From contig NC_073305.1 in assembly GCF_027595985.1 (NCBI RefSeq), positions 170,074,172-170,138,171 on the forward strand: a stretch of DNA of 64,000 nt, written 5' to 3'. The notes below the pieces were generated by a model. That model did no database searches. It had not been told where the DNA came from and saw only the letters and a list, made by a program, of their open reading frames with translations. This DNA is from Sorex araneus. Lineage: Eukaryota > Chordata > Mammalia > Eulipotyphla > Soricidae. Positions 53,050 through 63,698 of this stretch are shown piece after piece. The stretch's first letter is position 1, and each line of letters begins with the position of its first letter. The position numbers were made by a program, and so were the translations under genes.

Positions 53050-54230
53050 GAAGTCAGACCAAAGGCATAGCGGCAATTTGGGAGTGTCAGGAAGGCCGAG
53101 GCACCATCAGGCTGCTGGTGAACTTGCCCCTCGGGTCCAGGTTGACCTGCTGGCAGCACTGCGACCCCTGTGCCCCAATGGCAAAGGCAGCAGTGGCCCT
53201 AACGGGGACTAGAACCGAAGCCAGGCTGGTGCCATTCGTGGCCTGGGCACTCTGGGCAGGTTGCAGCCACCAGTTTAGCAGAGCCTGACCAGAGGGCACC
53301 TGCCCCCATCCTGGGTCTCCCGACAGTTGGTGCTCAAGGAGGTCTTACTCCATAATATGCTGAGGGCACTGCGGGCCTGTCCGGGGAGGAAATGGAGGCA
53401 GGGCTGCCCTGCTGGTGGTGCATCGCTGGGGCCCTGTGGCAGGAACCCGGGACACCCACTCTATTCCTGCCCTACACTCCACATCGGTGCCGAGTTGGAC
53501 CCAAAGAGCCCTATTCAGACACATTAAGACTGCCACTGGCCATGGGTCCGAGAGCTGTGGTAGCTCCTCCAGCTGGTAGCTGTACCACGCCATCCTTACA
53601 GTCCCATTCCAGACAGGTGCTCCACAGCAGGCGACAGGCACTCTCCCTGGGACAGAATATCCGAGGGGCACCCACATTCACTCACCCCGAAATTGTATGA
53701 CCCCATCAGCTGTCCAGAGCTCTAAGAGCTGCCAGGCCTCCACCAGCTCTGGCATTTGCCGCTGCGCCCGTTGACCCTCTTTCTCTCTTTTAAAATTTTT
53801 TGGCCCTCTTTTTCCGTTGTTGGCCACATATGCTGGGATCTTAGCGTGTTCCAGCACTGAAGGAGTCCAGTGAGATCTCTGTAGACCTTCATAGAAGCAG
53901 AGCAGAATGAAGCGGGTAACCACCCCTTGGTGAACATGGACACGTCTTTCATTGTTGAAGACTCCGTGGCAGCCTTTCTTCGGCCAGTACATGCATTTTG
54001 GACACTGTACCTGCATTTTGAACACGGTACATGTATTTTGGACACTGTACCTGCATTTTGGACTTGGTGCAGAGGAGATCTGAGAGTCCCTCTTACCCCC
54101 TCTGTGCTGTTTCCTTGGCTCTTTTCTCTATTCTTAGCCCAGAAAGATTTCTTCCTTGGAGGCTGTGTTCTTTGGCCTGGTCTCTTCATCTCCCAGTCCC
54201 TACTTGGTGGAAACTTCTAGTGCTTCCTCC
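53050..54230 (-). pseudogene. Possible decayed processed pseudogene or unknown GC-rich unit
   Basis: A 1.2-kb GC-rich block sits between AT-richer, repeat-loaded flanks. On the minus strand it has longer open stretches than its surroundings. The best is about 115 codons at 53678-54025, containing CPKCMYWPKKG and RGPKNFKREKEGQRAQRQ. Further open stretches lie at 53345-53677 and 53087-53299 in shifting frames, as in a decayed reading frame. I do not recognise the parent gene, and no poly(A) tail or target duplication is clear. It could equally be unique non-coding DNA. Confidence 0.3.
53985..54068. repeat. Minisatellite, about 18-24 bp unit x4
   Basis: Four imperfect copies of tgcattttggacactgtacc. 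Confidence 0.9.
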
Positions 54231-54311
54231 TGTGGAGAAAGGACTGTACTTTCTGCCTCCTTGTGGTTGGACAGACCCAGTGATTCATCCTGGCCCAGGC
54301 AGAGCTCTGTT

Positions 54312-54312
<1 letters not shown>

Positions 54313-54356
<44 letters not shown>
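54313..54356. repeat. (GT)n microsatellite
   Basis: About 21 GT units. Confidence 0.97.
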
Positions 54357-54528
54357 CATTCCTGCAAAATTGTCCTCACTTTCTTCTCACCTCAGGACCT
54401 GAGAAGGTCATCATCCTTCCCAGGTCTCCACCTGGACTCATCCCCAAAAGCCTGTTACTTGGTATCACCTGCCCCACGGTGAACTTTGTGTGATTGAGGA
54501 CTAAATTGTGCTGTCATCAGTGAAAGCT

Positions 54529-54571
54529 GGTGTGTGTGTGTCTGTGTGTCTGTGTGTGTCTGTCTGTCTGT
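54529..54571. repeat. (GT)n / (TCTG)n mixed microsatellite
   Basis: GT units alternating with tctg. Confidence 0.93.
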
Positions 54572-54820
54572 GGCACCACCTAGTCTAGCCAGACCACTAC
54601 ACATTCCATCTTTCAAATTGCTTCCTTTCCTGTAGGTGGATCATGAATCCTTAGACGTCTGTTGTTTCTACATGTTTAATTATACCCAACACGTATTTTC
54701 CAAACTGCACACTGCATCCCACTAGTGGTCTGTGAGTGGCAGATGCTGCTGGTGGTAATGTTAGATACGACCTATGTAGATTTGTTTCTATTTGAGCCAT
54801 TTATTTACATTTATGCTTGG

Positions 54821-54976
54821 CAAGCTACCGAGAGTATCTTATCTGCACGGCAGAGCCTGGCAAGCTACCCGTGGTGTATTAACTATGCCAAAAACAGTAA
54901 CAAGTCTCACAATGGAGATGTTACTGGTGCCCGCTCGAGTAAATTGATGAACAACGGGATGACAGTGCTACAGTGC
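54821..54976 (+). mobile_element. Long-form SINE, 5' truncated
   Basis: Begins at caagctaccgagagtatctt without the tRNA head. It carries the entire RTE-type tail. Target duplication tatgcttgg at 54812-54820 and 54977-54985. The 5' truncation with an intact 3' end is typical of target-primed reverse transcription. Confidence 0.93.
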
Positions 54977-55035
54977 TATGCTTGGTTTATATTTATGACA
55001 AATGAGGCTCATTTTCCATTCATACGATTTATTAA

Positions 55036-55204
55036 TTTTCTTTCTTTTTTGGGTCACACCCAGTGATGTTCAGGAGTTACTACTAGCTCTGCACTCAGGA
55101 ATCACTCCTGACGGTGCTAGGAGGACCATATGGGATGCCAGTGATTGAATTTAGGCTGGCCACGTGTAAGGCAACCCTTACCAACTGTAGTATTTCTCTG
55201 GTCC
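55036..55204 (-). mobile_element. SOR-type SINE, antisense
   Basis: tttgggtcacacccagtgat, gaggaccatatgggatgcca and the end gtatttctctggtcccc. It is followed by a 20-bp tandem duplication of acatacgtagttttaaag at 55209-55250. Confidence 0.9.
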
Positions 55205-55309
55205 CCAATACATACGTAGTTTTAAAGAAACATACGTAGTTTTAAAGGAACTTGGAGGGAAATGAAATGATTTGAAGTGAAATAGCCAGTAGGTAAAAGC
55301 ACAGTCAAT

Positions 55310-55405
55310 GGGCTGATGCTAGAGCTCCAAGGGATAATACTTGCTTTTCATGTATGAGGTCCTGGGTCCTTTCCCAAGCACCTTCTCTCCCTACTCCCTC
55401 AAAAT
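55310..55405 (+). mobile_element. tRNA-derived SINE fragment
   Basis: gggctgatgctagagctcca and tcatgtatgaggtcctgggt. Diverged, family uncertain. Confidence 0.45.
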
Positions 55406-55409
55406 AGGG

Positions 55410-56118
55410 GGCAACATAAATGAAATGCAAATACAGCAAAAATCAGGGAGGTGGAATTCCAATGATTGAAGAGTGGGGATGGAGATACTGCACAGGCTAA
55501 ATTAGTGGAATGTTTATAAAAGATCTCCACCAGGGGGCCAGAGAGATCCAGTACTCCGGTTAAGGCCGGTCCTTCTCACCAGCCTGGGAATCTGAAAGAT
55601 AAGCTTCCTTTCCTTAACACCCTGTGCTTGGCATTATATTCAGTGACTGCTTTTGAATGGCCAGGTATAACAACCCATTTTTATATCTAAGGACTTCAAC
55701 AGCAAAAGGCCCAGACCAATCTTTTTGAGGTCAGCCACATCTTTTTTTTTTAATTCCTCTGTAAGTTTTTCCTCTCTATATTAGGCACAAAATCAGATTC
55801 CACCAAAGATTAGCTTTTATGGCATCATGACATTTAAGCACTTTAAATGCGAGCAGAGTTGACATTTAAAAAATGGTCAACCTTTGAACTTATATTTAGG
55901 ACAGAGATTGTCACTGGCTGCAGTGTCAAACACAGGTTACAGCCCTGGGGCCCCAACCCCAGAGGTTTGGACATAGGTCACAGGTGTATGGTGGTTCTTT
56001 GAGTACTTTTAGAATGTGGGAAGCAATATTATTATCACTGACATGGACGAGAGAACAATAAATATAGCTCCTTGTGGAAACATTTGCTTTATGTGTTTAA
56101 TTACTATTACTGCTTTAT
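55410..56118. other. Mostly unique sequence
   Basis: A SINE-head-like word (ggggccagagagatccagta at 55534) may be a fragment. No exon recognised. Confidence 0.35.
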
Positions 56119-56121
56119 TTA

Positions 56122-56245
56122 TTTGGGGGAGGGACCCCCAACTGTGCTCAGGACATAGTCCTGGCTCTACACCCAGGGATTACTCCTGGCAGGGTTCAGG
56201 GGACCACGTGGGGCTCAGACTCTGTGGGATATGTGCAAAGCAAGT
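56122..56245 (-). mobile_element. SOR-type SINE, antisense, split by L1
   Basis: gattactcctggcagggttc and ggggaccacgtggggctcag. Its head resumes at 56381 (gcaagcaccttcttgctaca, then ctatctttctgactcc). Confidence 0.82.
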
Positions 56246-56249
56246 ACCC

Positions 56250-56380
56250 TATGCTGGGAAATGTACACTGGCAGAGAGATGGGTGTTGGGATACTACATG
56301 ACTGAAACCCAATCATGAACAGTTTTGTAATGGTCTATCTCACAGTGATTCAATTAAAAAGTTTTTTTTTTTTTAAAAAA
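56250..56380 (+). mobile_element. L1 3' terminus nested in a SINE
   Basis: gctgggaaatgtacactggc, cccaatcatgaacagttttg, gtgattcaattaaaaag and an A-tail. The diverged target duplication aaagcaagtaccct / aaagcaagcacctt flanks it within the older SINE. Confidence 0.85.
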
Positions 56381-56419
56381 AAGCAAGCACCTTCTTGCTA
56401 CACTATCTTTCTGACTCCT

Positions 56420-57325
56420 GGACTGGAATCTTCTGTCTGGAATATTTCTTGACCAAAACTAGAAAGCTTAAATGATTCCCTCAACTATATCCCAGAAATT
56501 TTTTCTAAATAGAATGTGTGTGTGTGTGTGTGCACTTGCATGGGTGTGTTTTTTTCCCCTTAAGAATGATTACAGGCTGAAAAGGAAACAGAGAATTATT
56601 TTCTTTTGAAATTCTCAAATCTTACCATTCACTCAAGTTTTTAATGGCCACATTTCTTTACGTTCTTAATGGGAAGGCTGGTCTTCAACATACCCAATCC
56701 AGAATAAGAAATGAAATATTTTTAACTATCTAATTTTAAATTTTAAAAAACTAGCAAAACTTGTTTAGCCCATAGTGTTCTCATATCCCTTTACTGAGTA
56801 GATATATTTTCCTTACCCATTGTAGCATGTCTAGGATTTTCTGCTGAAAACTAGCAGAGGGTTAATATTCATTGTTCACACCATAGCACTAATTACCACC
56901 AGTAACCCTTATATTTTTCTTTGGGGCAAACTTCTCCATGATTTTTATTAAACATGCGACTTAGAGATGCAATAACCATTTGGCCAGTCAGTCTTGACTT
57001 GGAACTTGGTGGAAGTGTGTGTGTACAATCCAGTTCAAGCCAGGGACAGTCACAGAGGCTCTCTTTGAGGTTTATGTTAGATAAGTGTTTTCTCTAGTCA
57101 ACAGAAGCCCCTAGATGGAATCCTCTCATCAGATTTGTCAATTTAGGGATTGCCAGCCCAAGTACAAAAGTGCCACACTTGGAAAGGAAATGCCTGGAGA
57201 ATGTCTGCACCTTCAGGATGGGTGCAGTGAAGCCAGCACTACCTTCAGACTTGATTTTGTGAACCAGTGACATGCCACCCACACCATTTTTAAGCACCCT
57301 TTCCTGTTGCCTCTGTTGATGCTAT
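56420..57325. other. AT-rich unique sequence
   Basis: Includes a short (GT)n at 56515-56531. No exon or repeat recognised. Confidence 0.35.
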
Positions 57326-57589
57326 TGCAGTGACCAGGGACCAAACATGTGCTTGGTTATGATGTTTGCACGTTTCATGTGGTGCTCAGTTGCGCTCATG
57401 CACCTTTAGTGGTGGCACTGCAAACATTGTGGTGTAGGGCTTGCCCAAGGTTACTGTGGTGCTCACACATGTGGAAGCCAGCAACCACACATCTGGCCAG
57501 AGAGCAGGCACCTCTTATCGTTTTTTTCTTCATGGTGTTTGCACATTCCTGTATTGTACTTCTGGAAGTCGCTTGAGGCATAATCCATC

Positions 57590-57705
57590 AGCAGATCCAC
57601 CATGCCCTCCCTGAGCACATGGCAGTGGAACCTGGGATCAAACTCTCAGCTTCAAACTTGCAAGTCAGGTGCTTTAACCATTGATTGAGCCAGCTTCTAG
57701 CCCCT
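57590..57705 (-). mobile_element. SOR-type SINE, antisense, degraded
   Basis: ctccctgagcacatggcagt, aacctgggatcaaactctca and ccagcttctagcccc. Confidence 0.6.
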
Positions 57706-57709
57706 GTTT

Positions 57710-58555
57710 GTTTTGCAAAGTGTTTTCGGATTTTTCCGTAGCTTGCAAAAAATTCCCATTGTTCCCTACCCCTTTCTAAGCACCCAATCATGTGATTTGC
57801 ACTTGTATTGAGCATTCATTTTAGTTGTTCACCATAGTTCATTGCATGTCCACTTCCTCTCACATAGAATATGTTGTCTTTGGCATGTTTATGGAAGTCT
57901 CACCTGCCTTTCTGATCTTTGTACCAGGCAGGGCACATCCATTGAACTATGCTGAGGGTTACTGTTTGCCAGACCCTGAGCTGGATCTACTTCTTAGAAC
58001 TGGAATATGTGTTCTTGATGGCCCCTTGAAATTTTACCACAGACTCAGTGGTTGAAATTAGCCATCATTCCCATAAGCCAGAACCCTAGAAAGACAGGAT
58101 TGTCTGCTGAGGGTCTCGTCTGGCTGCTGTCAGGGGTGTCAACCTGCTGTGGTCTCATCTGCAGGGGTGAGTGGGATGCTTCTGAGCTCCCTGTGCTGGT
58201 TGGAGCCTTTCTTTCTGTGCATGGAGGACAGAGGACCCCGGACCTCAGCCCACTGTGGGTCAAAAGCTACTCCCAGTGGTCTTCAGTGTGGTTGCTCAAT
58301 TCCTTGCATCAGAAAAGAGAAGCTCTAGCTCTAATCCTCTAAAACACAACCCTCTATGATGTTTCATAATCACAGGCGATGTCCCTCCTATTTCACCATA
58401 TTCTGTTGGCTCTGAGCAAGTTCCTAAGATCCATTTGCACATAAGGATAGCAGACTACACAAGATGTGGCCATCAGGAGGTGGGACCCCCTTGTAAGTCA
58501 TTTGGGTAAATCTGCAATACTACCACAAGCACTCATGTTAAAAATAAAAAGTATT
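57710..58555. other. Unique sequence, nothing recognised
   Basis: Nothing supported. Confidence 0.35.
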
Positions 58556-58561
58556 ATCTTG

Positions 58562-58815
58562 GATGGGGGCCAGAGAGAGAGAGACAGAGAGAGAGAGAGA
58601 CAGAGAGAGAACAAAAGTCCCTGCCATACAGGCAGGCAGGGAGTGGAGGGTGGAAGGGGAAGGTGATGGGAGGGAACCTGGGGACACTGGTGCAGGGAAA
58701 TGTACACTGTTGGAGGGATGCTGTTAGAATACTGTATGACTGAAAACCAATCATGAACAACTTTGTAAGGGTCTAACACAGTGATTTAATAAAAAAGTTA
58801 AAACACACGCACAAA
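58562..58815 (+). mobile_element. L1 3' end, type A
   Basis: Polypurine tract at 58570-58610, tccctgccatacaggcaggc, ctgtatgactgaaaaccaat and aacacagtgatttaataaaa. Confidence 0.9.
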
Positions 58816-58837
58816 TAAAGAGTATTACCTGGGGGGG

Positions 58838-59050
58838 GAGGTGCAGGGAGAAAAAGAGAGGGAGAAAGAGAGAGAGAGGGGGGGGAGAAAGAGAGAGTAG
58901 AGGAGTTAATAAGACACCTGCTTTTGCATGCAGTTAACCCTGCTTCTATCCCTGGCACAGTACATGGTCCCCCAGCAGCGCTAGGGATCACTCCTAAGTG
59001 CGGAGCCAGGAACACTAGCCCCTGAGCATCACCAGGTGTGGGCCACGTGT
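58838..59050 (+). mobile_element. SOR-type SINE with GA-rich expansion at its head
   Basis: GA/G-rich tract at 58849-58900, then ttgcatgcagttaaccctgc and cctgagcatcaccaggtgtg. Confidence 0.8.
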
Positions 59051-59206
59051 TCTTCCACCCTCCCCCAGTGATATTCTTTATATAAAGGGCTTTCTATGCC
59101 CACATAGATGCCCAAATAGAATTCAGTTAAGATTTTCTAAGTAAACTATTGCTATGACCTAAAGAAAACACATAAAAGAAATTTCAACTAAATTCAATGA
59201 CTCATT

Positions 59207-59378
59207 TTGGTTTGGGGCCATACCTTGCCAGTGCTCAGGGGTTACTCCTGGCTCTGCACTCAAGGATCACACCCATCGGTGCTCTGAGGACCATATAGGA
59301 CACAAGGAATTGAACCCTTGTGGGTCAGCCACATGCAAGGAAAATGCTTTTAACCACTTTACCATTGCTTCGGCCCCT
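59207..59378 (-). mobile_element. SOR-type SINE, antisense
   Basis: ggtttggggccataccttgc, aaggaattgaacccttgtgg and the end accattgcttcggcccc. Confidence 0.88.
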
Positions 59379-59379
59379 A

Positions 59380-60239
59380 AAACAAAATCTTTAACAGAAA
59401 TAGTGTTGCTTAGTATTCTCCTATTTTACCAGTTTTTTTAAAAAAGTTTTAAATATACTTATATTACATTTTATAGATAGATTAAATTTACTCATACTCC
59501 AGGAATTATTATCATGTTATATGTAGACAACTGTCCTTTATATTCGTGTATATAAACTTTATAAATAGCAATGAGAAAGAGATGTGGCGAACGCTCTCTG
59601 GTTGCAATTCTCCTTTTAGGACACTAGATGGAGCAGTCGTTTTACAGATAGGCACACGTATCCTCAGACACCAAGAGGCTATCTTATTTGCACGCACTTA
59701 ATAGCTTCTCTCGAAAAGAGATGTACGAAAAGAGATGTACGTATCAGCGCGCTGTTTTTATTTTTTTCTCCTGTAAAGTACTAAGCAATATTAGATGAAT
59801 TACTTTTTGTTTTTAACGACTTAAATGTTTGTTTATCTCCAATCTATTAAAACCATTATTGGACGGGTTGCGTTAAATAAGAATTCCGTTCCCCCACGGG
59901 GTATGTTGTTTTCAGAATACAATTGATTCTTACGTGCATTAGGCCTTTCTAAGTGAACATTTGTTTCCAATTTAGAAAACCCAGGCCACGTCCAGTCTGT
60001 GAACTAATGTTTAAAAAGTTTGAGAAACTTCTGAAGAGTTGCAGTTTTCAGCTCGTTGGGCCTAATCACCTCTCTGGAAAGAGATATGTCAGAGGAGGCA
60101 AAAAGCCTTTGGCAGGTTGACCTCCTTTTCCATTGATGTCCAGCGGGGATCACGTAAATGTTATCATCTTTATATCCCGTAGGGCTTTTCTTTATCTTGG
60201 CCGGAAACCTGGAGCATCTTCAAACTTTGTGTCCTCACA
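59380..60239. other. Repeat-free block flanking the candidate minus-strand exons
   Basis: No SINE, L1 or microsatellite in about 850 bp, which is rare in this half of the window. It contains a 14-bp tandem duplication (gaaaagagatgtac at 59713-59741). It could hold 3' UTR sequence of a minus-strand gene or a conserved regulatory element. Confidence 0.4.
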
Positions 60240-60469
60240 TTAAATCACTCTCACTGTGAAAGGATTTGTGAGCCAGGCCTGGATCTGAGTTTCCTCTGAG
60301 TCATACAACACCCAGGGGGGGTCTTGGGAGAGAAGCTGCTCTCGGATGCACCCCTTGACACGGCTTTGGAAGGTCTCTGCTCTGTGTTTCAGGATGATAT
60401 ATTTTACAGGGCTCAGGGTAATTTTCCTGAGAAAGATGTTTTGCTGGATCGCATTCATTAAAGTTGGAT
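60240..60469 (-). CDS. Candidate (terminal?) coding exon, unidentified, partial
   Basis: On the minus strand a good acceptor (pyrimidine-rich ttcttagacttttctaacacag) is followed by an open frame of about 75 codons to a TAA at 60242-60240. The frame contains PTLMNAIQQNIFLRKITLS, KHRAETFQSRVKGCIREQ and PPWVLYDSEETQIQAWL. Composition is balanced and low-repeat, unlike the repeat-driven open frames elsewhere. It would need one base from the preceding exon. A GTGAGA donor is also available after 60255. A second frame is also open: it joins the exon at 60635-60729 in phase and ends at a TGA near 60300. I cannot name the family. A chance open frame in unique DNA is the main alternative. Confidence 0.35.
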
Positions 60470-60634
60470 CTGTGTTAGAAAAGTCTAAGAAAACAACATG
60501 TGCAGCTGGCATCTGCATTTGTGAACTTTTAAAGTCACAATTTTGAAGTGACCTTAAGTAAGAGTCTAGTATTTAACTTTTCAGCTTTAAAACGTAAAGA
60601 GGAAGAGGTCACAATTATTCCTAAAGTTACTAAC

Positions 60635-60729
60635 CTAAGAGGTCTCTGCTCGGGGTCAAATTTTCTATACCACTTAAGTATAGTATAGATGTACTTCATG
60701 TAAAGCCCCGTATACACAAAGTAAATACT
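60635..60729 (-). CDS. Candidate upstream coding exon, unidentified, partial
   Basis: Minus-strand segment bounded by ctatctgacag (acceptor) and CTTAG|gttagt (donor). It is open for 31 codons plus two bases and contains YMKYIYTILKWYRKFDPEQR. The 165-bp gap to the candidate exon at 60469 could be a short intron, but the phases join only the alternative frame of that exon. No recognised domain. Confidence 0.25.
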
Positions 60730-60934
60730 CTGTCAGATAGAATATTTATGTCTTGATTATAAGATGTACATCTCAGAGTTTGTGGCTCAACTGTATAGCT
60801 AAGTAAACATTTTTGGGTGGGAAGTATAACAATTTTTTTTCCAAAATCTTATCTTTAACTCAAAATCTTACTTTCAAGATTTTTGACTTAAAGATAATAT
60901 TCTTTCAAAGAGAGAGTCAATCCCAAAACTGAGT

Positions 60935-61318
60935 GCTAAAAGGAGATAAAGCAACAGTACTGCAAACCACAGTGTCTAAAAGATAAATAAGGGGGCAGAG
61001 AGAGGAGGGGAAAGAAGTGAGAGAAAGAGAGAAAGAAAAGAGAGAGGAGAGAAAGAAAGAAAGAAAGAGAAGAGAGAAAGAGAAGAGAGAAAGAGAAGAG
61101 AGAGAAAGAGAGAGGGAGAGAGGGGGAGAGGAGGGAAGTGTCTGCCATAGTGGCGGGTTACAAGGGGGGTGGCATCGTGACAGGAGGGGAATTGGGATAC
61201 TGGTGGTGGGAAATGTGCACTGGTGAAGGGACAGGTGTTGGAACACTGAATGACTGAAACTCAACCATCAACAACTTTGCAACTGTGTATCTCATGGTGA
61301 TTTGATTAAAAAAAAAAG
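60935..61318 (+). mobile_element. L1 3' end, type A
   Basis: tactgcaaaccacagtgtct, a 130-bp imperfect GA tract (61010-61140), ctgccatagtggcgggtta, actcaaccatcaacaacttt, and an A-tail. Confidence 0.92.
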
Positions 61319-61325
61319 TCAGTCC

Positions 61326-61485
61326 TTAGGGCCTGAGAGATCACTCAATGGGCTAAGTATGTTTTTGCATGCCGAAGGCTCAGGTTTGAGCTCCAGCACT
61401 GCCTTGTCACCTGAGCACAGAGCTACAAGTAGCCCGTGAACACCCTGGGTGTGGCCCCAAAGCAAAACCAGAAAAATCTCAAAAA
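61326..61485 (+). mobile_element. SOR-type SINE, short form
   Basis: agggcctgagagatcactca and cctgggtgtggccccaaagc. Directly downstream of the L1 tail. Confidence 0.82.
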
Positions 61486-61499
61486 CCCCAATGAATCAG

Positions 61500-61740
61500 T
61501 CTGTTGTGCAAAATTCCGTGCTGGACAATGTAGAAGACACAGAAAGGTAGACAGTTTGGTCTGATGCCTGCCCTTAGGATCTCACAGTCAAGGACATCGG
61601 CATTTAAAAATAAAATATTAGATAACACAGGGAAATTCAATTGTGATCATAAATAATAGAAAAGATGAGAAAAAGTTTCTAGAGGTTACGGGAGCCAGGA
61701 AATGCTTTGGAAGAAGGGAACTTTTTAATGGATGTTAAAG
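61500..61740 (+). mobile_element. L2 relic
   Basis: tgctggacaatgtagaagac, gatgcctgcccttaggatct and aaatattagataacac follow the L2 3' order. Confidence 0.5.
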
Positions 61741-61757
61741 GGTGTAAGAGTTTCAAT

Positions 61758-61932
61758 AAGGACCAGAGAGATAATACAATGGGTGTGGTGTTTGCCTTGC
61801 ATTTGGTCCTCCCTGGTTCAAACGCTGGCATTGTCTATGGTTCCCTAAGCCCCACCAGGTGTGATCCCTAAGCATAGAACCAGGAATAAGTCCTGGACAC
61901 TGCTGGAGATGGCCCCGAACAAAACAAACAGG
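61758..61932 (+). mobile_element. SOR-type SINE, short form
   Basis: ggaccagagagataatacaa, ctccctggttcaaacgctgg and ctggagatggccccgaacaa. Confidence 0.87.
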
Positions 61933-62334
61933 AAGGGACTTTCATTACAAGAAGTAAGAGATGTGGAAGATTCCAGCCGGAAGCAATGGGATGAGCAGAG
62001 CCGGAAGGAGGTAGTGGGATGAGAAAGCACAGGAGGAGTCTCAACTGCACTGGAATGGCAGGTTCGAGACTGGAATGTGGGAAGACAGGGGACACACAGC
62101 ACTTGAGCTGCAGCGAAGACATCTGCACTCTGATCAGTCGGGTGGCAGAGAGAGATCCCGAAAAGTCCGGCTTAAAAGCCATCAATCTGGTGTTCCTATC
62201 ACAGAGAAGAGATGCAGAGAGAGCCACCCCTCCCCCCTCCATTACGTAGCATATCTGTTATGTTAGTCACAGGCTCAACTAAGGTTAAGGACCGGGGAAG
62301 AGATCTTGTGAGCGGAATGAGCATATACATTCAA

Positions 62335-62516
62335 TGCTCTGAGCTCAAGAGATAATATCAGCAGGGAAGCACTTGCTTTGCATGCAGCCAACCCAGGTTC
62401 AATCCCCAGCATCCAGTGTGGTCCCCTGAGTTCCACCAGGAGTGATCCCTGAGTGCAGAGCCAGAAGTTAGCCAGGATCACAGCTGGAGGTGGCACAAAC
62501 AAACAAACAAACAAAA
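62335..62516 (+). mobile_element. SOR-type SINE, short form
   Basis: tcaagagataatatcagcag, ggttcaatccccagcatcca, and an (AAAC)n tail. Confidence 0.9.
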
Positions 62517-62519
62517 CAT

Positions 62520-63695
62520 ACTGTTCTGAAATACTGGCTCAGGGGATGTCTTATTACTTAAATTTCCTAAGTTAACCTGAATCTGGGCTGCACACTCTGT
62601 TGCCCGTGTGCTCGCCAACACTGGTGAGATTTCTGTTATCTGTCGGGAACCCAGGCCCCGTTCCCCTCTCATGGGTGCTTCCCGTAGCAGTACAGGAGTG
62701 ATGAGAAAGCACCCTGTTCTCTGCCACTTGCCAGCAGTGCTGCTGATCTCTCACCATCACCATCCCAAGGGGGACCCATGAAGCTGGAAAGGGGCCCCAC
62801 ACCTGCAGGCCTCACATCTGGTAGGGAAGTTGTACCCTGGCTTAGCGGATGCCCCCTTTCAATGCTCTGCAGATCCTCCATCTCTTCATGGGTGACCTCA
62901 CTGAATCAACTCCCTATTGGCATGGTCCAAGGTGGCGAAGGAGCCCAGAACCAGCAAGAGAAAAGACCTGGCCTTCAGTTTTCCACGAAGCCAGGTAAAT
63001 TAGGGGAGCTGAGAAAGGCCATAGAGTTTGTTCATTGCACAAGAGTCTGGACCCCAGGAGAGAGCAGGGCCTGAAAGCCAGCTCTGCACTTCTTGCCAAG
63101 CTCTGCGAGTTGCCAAGAAGAAAAGTCACCCTTAAACAATCTCGCATCAAGTAGCCTCCCGAACTGTGTGTCTCGGTTTCTGTGGGAGAGGCCGAGCCCA
63201 CGGAGTCAGCTACATTTGCCCCCTTTCCTGACCCCAAGGACAGAGAAGGACACCGCTTTCAGCAGCTACGCTCAGGGGGAGATTTGTAGCTGGGCAAGGG
63301 ATAACAAAGATACTCTTCCGTTCTTCCTCCCTGCTATGCTCCCACTTGCAGTGGAAAAAGATTTCCTTAGCAGGTCCCTCCCTGTGCACGAGGTTCCTTA
63401 TCTCCCTTCTTCCCAGGCCCTGGTGGAGGGGAAGGACATTTTCTTCATTGTGGGAGAGTCTTGAGTGGAAAACAATAGCAACAATAAGCCACAGAAGAAA
63501 ATATCAGTTTTGAAAATGACTCTGCCTTGGGTGCATTTTTTTTTAGTTATTTACTTTACAATTGTACCAGTATCCGTGTTTAATATTTGCCATGTTGTGT
63601 ATGATTTTTTAAAGCAAGTTTGTCAGGAATGAGGCTCATAACAGGTGACTTGGCAATGCTAACAAATACCAAATAAATTTGATTAGACAAATTGC
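62520..63695. other. Unique sequence, nothing recognised
   Basis: About 1.2 kb free of recognised repeats. Open frames of around 100 codons exist on both strands, but none has clear splice sites or a known motif. Confidence 0.4.
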
Positions 63696-63698
63696 CAA

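Noticed and set aside
60461-60520. FLDFS motif as evidence for a LINE reverse transcriptase at 60.5 kb
   Set aside because: The resemblance to the reverse-transcriptase FLDF motif is limited to five residues. The following residues do not match, and no other LINE motif is present.
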